Positions 1 to 5,103 of a stretch of 5,103 nucleotides of DNA are shown here, piece by piece. Below the pieces are notes generated by a model. That model worked only from the letters and a program-made list of their open reading frames with translations. It had not been told where the DNA came from and searched no databases. Position numbers and translations under genes: made by a program. The DNA is from Gordonia sp. (in: high G+C Gram-positive bacteria) (GTDB lineage Bacteria; Actinomycetota; Actinomycetes; Mycobacteriales; Mycobacteriaceae), in NCBI GenBank assembly GCA_030152405.1, contig JASLJL010000112.1, positions 1-5,103 of the forward strand, given 5' to 3'. Numbering within the stretch: position 1 is the first letter of the stretch; each line of letters begins with the position of its first letter.

Positions 1-1197
1 GTCGACCTCGCGGGCGGTCAGGTCGCCGATGAGCGAGGCGCCGCGGTCGGATGCGACGGCGGTCAGCTCCCGGTCGACGAGCCGCTCGAAGCGCTTCTGG
101 GCCTCGGAGCTCAGCTTGTGCCGCTTGCCGGTGCGGAACACTCGGACCTGGTCGAAGTTCGCGGCCTCCAGCAGAACGTTCGTCGTGGAGTCGGTGACCT
201 CGGTCGACGCGCCTCCCATGACTCCGGCGAGCGCGATCGGACCGGACTCGTCGGCGATGACGACGTCCTCCGGATCGAGGGTGCGGACCACTCCGTCCAA
301 CGTCTCCAGGGTCTCCCCCGCGCGCGCCGATCGGACGGTGACCGTGCCCTGCACCTTGTCGGCGTCGAAGGCGTGGAGCGGCTGACCGAGCTCGATCATC
401 ACGTAGTTCGTGACGTCGACGATCGCCGAGATGGGACGGATGCCGGCGACCATGAGTCGTTTGGCGATCCACCACGGCGACGATGCGGTCGCGTCGACGC
501 CGGTGATCACTCGCCCGGTGTACCGGTTCGCATCACTGTCCGGGTCGATCGCGACAGACCACGGTTCGCGCTGAATCTCGGCGGCGAGCGGCTCGCCCGG
601 CAGTCCGGGGTCGACGAACGGGACGACGAACGCGCTCGCCAGTTCGCGGCCGAGGCCGCGCATCGAGAACGCGTAGCCGCGGTCGGGCGTCACGTTGACG
701 TCGATGGCGGTGTCGTCGAGCCCGAGCACCTCGCGGGCGTCGGCGCCGGGCTCCGCGGTCCCGGGCGTCAGCACGAGGATGCCCGAGTGGTCAGTGCCGA
801 CGCCGAGCTCGGAGACCGAGCAGATCATGCCGTCGGACGTCTTGCCGTACGTCTTGCGAGTGGCGATCGGGAACGGCCCCGGCAGCACCGCCCCCGGGAG
901 GGCGACGACGACGAGGTCGCCGACCGCGAAGTTCCGCGCGCCGCACACGATGTCGCGCGGCGCGTCCTCGCCGACCTCCACCTGGCAGAAGCGGATCGGC
1001 TTCTTGAACTCGGTGAGCTCTTCGATGGCGGCGACGCGGCCGATGACGAGCGGACCGGTGATCTCCGGGAACGGCTCGACGTCCTCGATCTCGAAGCCGA
1101 CGCGGACGAAGCCCGCGTCGATCTCGTCGGTCGGCGCGGACCAGGTGGGGTCGCCGTTCTGCAGGACTTCGGTCAGCCAGGACTGTGGGAGTCGCAC
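1..1197 (-). CDS. pheT: Phenylalanyl-tRNA synthetase beta subunit (PheT), N-terminal part, cut by left window edge
   Basis: Beta chain of the cytoplasmic alpha2-beta2 enzyme that charges tRNA-Phe with phenylalanine using ATP. The 399 visible residues are about half of the roughly 800-830 expected, and the rest lies left of position 1. The start is GTG at 1197 (MRLPQSWLTEVL), the usual actinobacterial PheT N-terminus. A purine stretch AAGAAG at 1210-1215 lies 12 nt upstream, which is a little far for an ideal ribosome site. In order: an N-terminal segment (1-42); the EMAP/tRNA-binding OB fold (about 43-155, with PLVIGRV, CGARNF and DGMICS); then the B3/B4 domain (about 205-385, with VDVTNYVM at 260-267, GQPLHAFDA at 271-279 and the ending SEAQKRFERLVD), which in this family holds the editing site for mischarged Tyr. 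The B5, catalytic-like and anticodon-binding domains are outside. It lies 34 bp downstream of pheS on the same strand, so it is almost certainly co-transcribed. I see no frameshift. Identification is very secure. Confidence 0.97.
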   Translation of the reverse strand, partial: MRLPQSWLTEVLQNGDPTWSAPTDEIDAGFVRVGFEIEDVEPFPEITGPLVIGRVAAIEELTEFKKPIRFCQVEVGEDAPRDIVCGARNFAVGDLVVVALPGAVLPGPFPIATRKTYGKTSDGMICSVSELGVGTDHSGILVLTPGTAEPGADAREVLGLDDTAIDVNVTPDRGYAFSMRGLGRELASAFVVPFVDPGLPGEPLAAEIQREPWSVAIDPDSDANRYTGRVITGVDATASSPWWIAKRLMVAGIRPISAIVDVTNYVMIELGQPLHAFDADKVQGTVTVRSARAGETLETLDGVVRTLDPEDVVIADESGPIALAGVMGGASTEVTDSTTNVLLEAANFDQVRVFRTGKRHKLSSEAQKRFERLVDRELTAVASDRGASLIGDLTAREVD

Positions 1198-1231
1198 GGG
1201 GTAACCAATCTTCTTTCGTGGTCGAGCGGGC

Positions 1232-2492
<1,261 letters not shown>

Positions 2493-2515
2493 GTCCACGA
2501 TCGGATTCGCCCTCG

Positions 2516-2521
2516 AAAGGA
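2516..2521 (+). promoter_or_regulatory. Ribosome binding site deciding the kinase start
   Basis: AAAGGA, 7 nt before GTG 2529. The kinase frame remains open upstream as far as 2067, inside antisense pheS, but no other upstream start has a ribosome site, and the kinase fold begins only a few residues after this GTG (HIAGYRVV, then the glycine-rich loop). This fixes a 781-residue product. Confidence 0.75.
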
Positions 2522-2528
2522 CCTCGAC

Positions 2529-4874
2529 GTGCCAGCGCAACCGGGAAGCCACATCGCCGGATACCGAGTCGTCTCACTGCTCGGATCGGGCGGCATGGGC
2601 GAGGTCTACCTCGTCGAGAACGAGCAGCTTCAACGCCGCGAGGCGATGAAGGTCATCTCGGTGGCGGGCGCGTCGAACACCGACTTCCAGCAGCGGTTCA
2701 GCAACGAGGCGCGCACGGCGGCGTCGTTGGACCACCCGAGCATCATCACGATCCACAACCACGGCGTCACCGACGACGCGCCGTGGTTCACGATGTCGTA
2801 TCTCGAAGGCCCCGACCTCGCGTCGACCCGCCTGACCCCCGCCGAAGTGGGCGCCGTGCTCTCCCAGGTGGGCGATGCCCTCGACTATGCGCATCAGCAC
2901 CACGTGGTGCATCGGGACATCAAACCGGCGAACATCGTCGTCACCCGCGATTCCGACGGTTCCATCCGGCGCGCCGTCGTCCTCGACTTCGGCATCGCCA
3001 AGCTCGCGAACTCGCCGCAGCTCACTGCGATGAACTCGATCGTCGGGACCATGACGTACACCGCGCCCGAGGTGATCGGCGGTCAGCCCGCGGGTCCGGC
3101 CGCCGACCAGTACTCCCTCGCCTGCGCCGCCTACCAGATGCTCGCCGGGCAGCCGCCGTTCGCAGCCGACAATGCGACGGCGCTGATGATGGCGCACGTC
3201 CAACAGCCGCCGCCGCAGATCGCCGCGCTGCGGCCCGATCTGGCCGCGGTCGGCGCCGTTCTGCAGCGCGGCATGGCGAAGAACCCGGCCGAACGTTTCG
3301 CCGACTGCCGCACTTTCGCCGCTGAGTTCAATCGCGCGCTGAGCACCACGAACGCCGGAACCCAGACGACGATCGCGACTCCCCCGCCCGCCGCGGGCTT
3401 CGGCGCACCCTCGGGGTCGTCGGCGTTCAGCCCGATGCCGCCGTCACAGCCTGGCGGGCCGTCGGGTCCGCAGAATCCGATTCCCGGCCAGTACCAGTCC
3501 GGACCGCAGGCGCCTCCCCAGTACTCCTCGGGACCGCAGTTCCCGCCCAATCCTCAGTTCGCGGCCGCCACTCATCAGCAGTCGGGACCGCAGTTCCCAC
3601 CGCAGCAGCCGGGCCAGTACGGCCCGCAGCAACCGTACGGCGCGTACGGTCCGCCGCCGACGGCGTCGAAGTCGTCGAAGAAGGGCCTCTACATCGCGCT
3701 GGCGATCGTCGCCGTCGTGATCGTCGCGGTCGCGGGGACGGCGAAGCTCTGGTGGCCCTCGTCGAACGACGAGCCCGCCGCCGCACTGGTGGCGCCGCTC
3801 GCCGCGACCGCCGTCGACACGACGTGCATGGTGGACGCGAAGAAGGAGCTGTACTGCTGGGGCGCGAACGACCACGGTCAGCTCGGCGACGGCAGCGAGA
3901 CCACCCGGAAGACCCCGGCCAAGGTGAACGGCGTCAGCGACGTCACCGCCGTCGCGGTCGGCGGATACCAGTCCAGCGAGTACACCCGCGTCACCACCTG
4001 CGTCGCAGCGTCCGACGCCGCGTACTGCTGGGGCGCCAACCTCTTCGGACAGCTCGGCGACGGCACCAGCGACGACCGCTCCACCCCGACGAAGGTGCCC
4101 GGCCTCGGAAAGGTCACCGGCGTCACCACCTCGTGGGACTCGACGTGCGCCATCTCCGACGGAGACGTGTTCTGCTGGGGCGACAACGGCTACGGCCAGC
4201 TCGGCAACGGTGGCACGAGTGCCGACAAGTCGCCCGCCAAGGTGGCCGGCCTCGGCAAGGTGACCTCGATCGCGTCCAACGAGGGCTCGGTGTGCGCGGT
4301 GTCCGACGGATCGCTGTACTGCTGGGGAGCCAATCGTGACGGTCAGCTCGGCGACGGCACGACGGAGAACCGGAGCAGTCCCGTCAAGGTCGCCTCGCTG
4401 ACCGACGTGACCGCGGTCGCCGTCGGCTCGGGACGGTCCGACGGCAGTCCCTTCACCAACACCTGTGCGATCTCCGCGGGCGACGTGTACTGCATGGGCG
4501 ACAACGGCAGCGGCCAGCTCGGCGACGGCACGACCACCGCGAGCACCTCGCCGCGCAAGGTGAACGGCATCGAGAACGCGACCTCCGTCGCCATCGACGT
4601 GGCGAGCGCGTGCGCGACCACCGGCGGCGAGGTCAAGTGCTGGGGCAACAACAAGTACGGGCAGCTCGGAAGCGGCGGGACGTCGAACGTCGGGACGCCG
4701 ACCACGGTCAGCGGGGTCAGCGACGTGCAGCAGGTGGTCACCGGATGGAGCGTGACGTGCGCGATCTCCGGCGACAAGCGTTACTGCTGGGGCGCCAACG
4801 GCGACGGCCAGCTCGGCCGCGCCGACGTGACCACGGCGGAGCAGACGTCACCGCTCGAGATCAACCTCGGCTGA
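2529..4874 (+). CDS. Membrane Ser/Thr protein kinase with extracellular seven-bladed RCC1 beta-propeller
   Basis: Receptor-like Hanks-type kinase of 781 residues. Kinase domain about 12-271: glycine-rich loop GSGGMGEV (19-26), ATP-binding lysine K41 in AMKVI, partner glutamate E60, catalytic loop HRDIKPAN (128-135, base D130), DFG (153-155), activation loop ending GTMTYTAPE (173-181), DQYSL (193-197) and the late arginine R256. All catalytic residues are present, so it should be active; it is an RD kinase, with T166, S170, T174 and T176 as possible autophosphorylation sites. Residues 285-378 are a Pro/Gln/Gly linker. A single transmembrane helix (about 386-407) follows KSSKK, which predicts kinase inside and C-terminus outside. 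Residues 420-781 hold seven RCC1-type motifs (CWGxNxxGQLG), with two cysteines per blade. It is divergent from pheST and convergent with the methyltransferase gene. Mycobacterial PknD is a precedent for a kinase with an external propeller, but that one is NHL type. Ligand and substrates are unknown. It does not match a named Pkn by its sensor, so no symbol is given. Confidence 0.93.
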   Translation: MPAQPGSHIAGYRVVSLLGSGGMGEVYLVENEQLQRREAMKVISVAGASNTDFQQRFSNEARTAASLDHPSIITIHNHGVTDDAPWFTMSYLEGPDLASTRLTPAEVGAVLSQVGDALDYAHQHHVVHRDIKPANIVVTRDSDGSIRRAVVLDFGIAKLANSPQLTAMNSIVGTMTYTAPEVIGGQPAGPAADQYSLACAAYQMLAGQPPFAADNATALMMAHVQQPPPQIAALRPDLAAVGAVLQRGMAKNPAERFADCRTFAAEFNRALSTTNAGTQTTIATPPPAAGFGAPSGSSAFSPMPPSQPGGPSGPQNPIPGQYQSGPQAPPQYSSGPQFPPNPQFAAATHQQSGPQFPPQQPGQYGPQQPYGAYGPPPTASKSSKKGLYIALAIVAVVIVAVAGTAKLWWPSSNDEPAAALVAPLAATAVDTTCMVDAKKELYCWGANDHGQLGDGSETTRKTPAKVNGVSDVTAVAVGGYQSSEYTRVTTCVAASDAAYCWGANLFGQLGDGTSDDRSTPTKVPGLGKVTGVTTSWDSTCAISDGDVFCWGDNGYGQLGNGGTSADKSPAKVAGLGKVTSIASNEGSVCAVSDGSLYCWGANRDGQLGDGTTENRSSPVKVASLTDVTAVAVGSGRSDGSPFTNTCAISAGDVYCMGDNGSGQLGDGTTTASTSPRKVNGIENATSVAIDVASACATTGGEVKCWGNNKYGQLGSGGTSNVGTPTTVSGVSDVQQVVTGWSVTCAISGDKRYCWGANGDGQLGRADVTTAEQTSPLEINLG
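3381..3662 (+). repeat. Pro/Gln/Gly-rich juxtamembrane linker with SGPQ repeats
   Basis: Codons 285-378 of the kinase gene encode a low-complexity cytoplasmic linker. SGPQ occurs four times (residues 312, 324, 334 and 352), mixed with QY, PP and PGQYGPQQPYGAYG-like stretches. At DNA level a 17-base exact direct repeat TCGGGACCGCAGTTCCC lies at 3528-3544 and 3582-3598, in the same reading frame. It is probably disordered and joins the kinase domain to the membrane helix. Such linkers are common in actinobacterial kinases. Confidence 0.8.
3684..3749 (+). other. Transmembrane helix of the kinase
   Basis: Codons 386-407 encode an unbroken hydrophobic run (core YIALAIVAVVIVAVAG) after the positive patch KSSKK and before WWPSSNDE. 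The positive-inside rule puts the kinase domain in the cytoplasm and the propeller outside. There is no N-terminal signal peptide, as expected for a single internal anchor. It is the only hydrophobic segment in the protein long enough to span the membrane. Confidence 0.9.
3786..4871 (+). repeat. Seven RCC1-type repeats forming the extracellular sensor propeller
   Basis: The motif CWGxNxxGQLG starts at protein residues 443, 500, 549, 598, 655, 704 and 753 (DNA 3855, 4026, 4173, 4320, 4491, 4638 and 4785). The spacings are 57, 49, 49, 57, 49 and 49 residues. Seven motifs match the usual RCC1 seven-bladed propeller. The strand before the first motif (LVAPLAATAVDTTC) has no blade of its own, and the last repeat stops after SPLEINLG, so the two ends probably complete one shared blade and close the ring. 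Each repeat has one Cys before the motif (433, 491, 540, 589, 646, 695, 744) and one opening it. Blade 5 has Met in place of the motif Trp (CMGDN). Confidence 0.9.
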
Positions 4875-4883
4875 CGCCGGCGG

Positions 4884-4912
4884 GCGCGGGATCAGTTCGC
4901 CTGAACCCGCGC
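4884..4912. terminator. Hairpin at the convergent gene ends, probable bidirectional terminator
   Basis: Left arm GCGCGGGATCAG (4884-4895), loop TTCGC (4896-4900), right arm CTGAACCCGCGC (4901-4912). Eleven of twelve positions pair; the only mismatch is A4891 against A4905. It begins 10 bases after the kinase stop and includes the stop and last six codons of the methyltransferase gene. There is no T-run on either side, which is usual for actinobacterial terminators. The near-symmetry allows it to work in both directions. Confidence 0.65.
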
Positions 4913-5103
4913 ACTCGCGTACAGGCAGATGGCGCTGGCGGCCGCGAGGTTCAGACTCTCTGCACGGCCGCGGATCGGGATCGAGAGGCGATGGGACGCG
5001 GCGACGGTCACGTCGTCCGGCAGTCCGTGGGCCTCGTTTCCGAACAGCCAGGCATGCGGGCCGGACAGGACGTCGTCGGCGTCGTCCAGCGACAGTTCAC
5101 CAC
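4892..5103 (-). CDS. tsnR: SpoU/TrmH-family RNA 2'-O-methyltransferase (probably TsnR), C-terminal end, cut by right window edge
   Basis: Only the last 69 residues are visible, ending ARVQAN and TGA (4892-4894); the N-terminus lies right of position 5103. The family signature is clear: SPOUT motif 2 at LFGNEAHGLP (residues 19-28 of the visible part) and motif 3 at IPIRGRAESLNLAAASAI (41-58). These build the trefoil-knot pocket that binds S-adenosylmethionine. The enzyme methylates a ribose 2'-OH in rRNA or tRNA; the target cannot be told from this end. The name tsnR rests on position: in mycobacteria tsnR lies after rplT and upstream of pheST on the same strand, as here. It converges on the kinase gene, with 17 bp between the two stops. 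It is not known from this window whether it is co-transcribed with rplT. Family call is firm, the symbol less so. Confidence 0.85.
   Translation of the reverse strand, partial: GELSLDDADDVLSGPHAWLFGNEAHGLPDDVTVAASHRLSIPIRGRAESLNLAAASAICLYASARVQAN

Noticed and set aside
1198..1231. Terminator or promoter between pheS and pheT
   Set aside because: The 34 bp gap shows only a ribosome-site-like purine run and no hairpin; it fits a co-transcribed pair.
2574..3203. Minus-strand open frame (209 codons) opposite the kinase domain
   Set aside because: It is antisense to well-defined catalytic motifs, and its own product has no recognisable feature.
3444..3875. Arg-rich minus-strand open frames opposite the linker and membrane helix
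   Set aside because: They arise from reading the repetitive GC-rich linker backwards; no ribosome site or domain is seen.

Overview
The window looks like high-GC actinobacterial DNA. It has strong G/C at third codon positions, GTG starts on all three genes whose start is visible, and PheS/PheT and Ser/Thr kinase sequences of the Mycobacteriales type. Gordonia or a close relative is my guess, from general resemblance only. Four protein genes fill almost all of it: two are complete (pheS and the kinase) and two are cut by the window edges (pheT and an RNA methyltransferase).

Layout, left to right: (1) 1-1197, minus strand: the N-terminal 399 codons of pheT, the phenylalanyl-tRNA synthetase beta chain, running off the left edge. 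(2) 1232-2320, minus strand: complete pheS, the alpha chain, 34 bp upstream of pheT, so the two form a pheST operon. (3) 2321-2528: a 208 bp divergent intergenic region that must hold the pheST promoter (minus) and the kinase promoter (plus). (4) 2529-4874, plus strand: a complete 781-residue receptor-type Ser/Thr protein kinase with a cytoplasmic Hanks kinase domain, a Pro/Gln-rich linker, one transmembrane helix and an extracellular seven-bladed RCC1-type beta-propeller. (5) 4884-4912: a strong hairpin between and partly inside the two convergent gene ends, probably a terminator serving both. (6) 4892-5103, minus strand: the C-terminal end of a SpoU/TrmH (SPOUT) RNA 2'-O-methyltransferase, probably tsnR, running off the right edge.

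The three minus-strand genes are translation housekeeping genes in an order known from mycobacteria (rplT - tsnR - ... - pheS - pheT). The kinase gene lies on the opposite strand between tsnR and pheS and looks like a lineage-specific insertion. It is the exciting item here. Its sensor domain is an RCC1 propeller in which every one of seven blades carries a pair of cysteines 9-10 residues apart. This suggests a disulphide-braced extracellular sensor, unlike the PASTA or NHL sensors of the well-studied mycobacterial kinases PknB and PknD. Its ligand and substrates cannot be read from the sequence.
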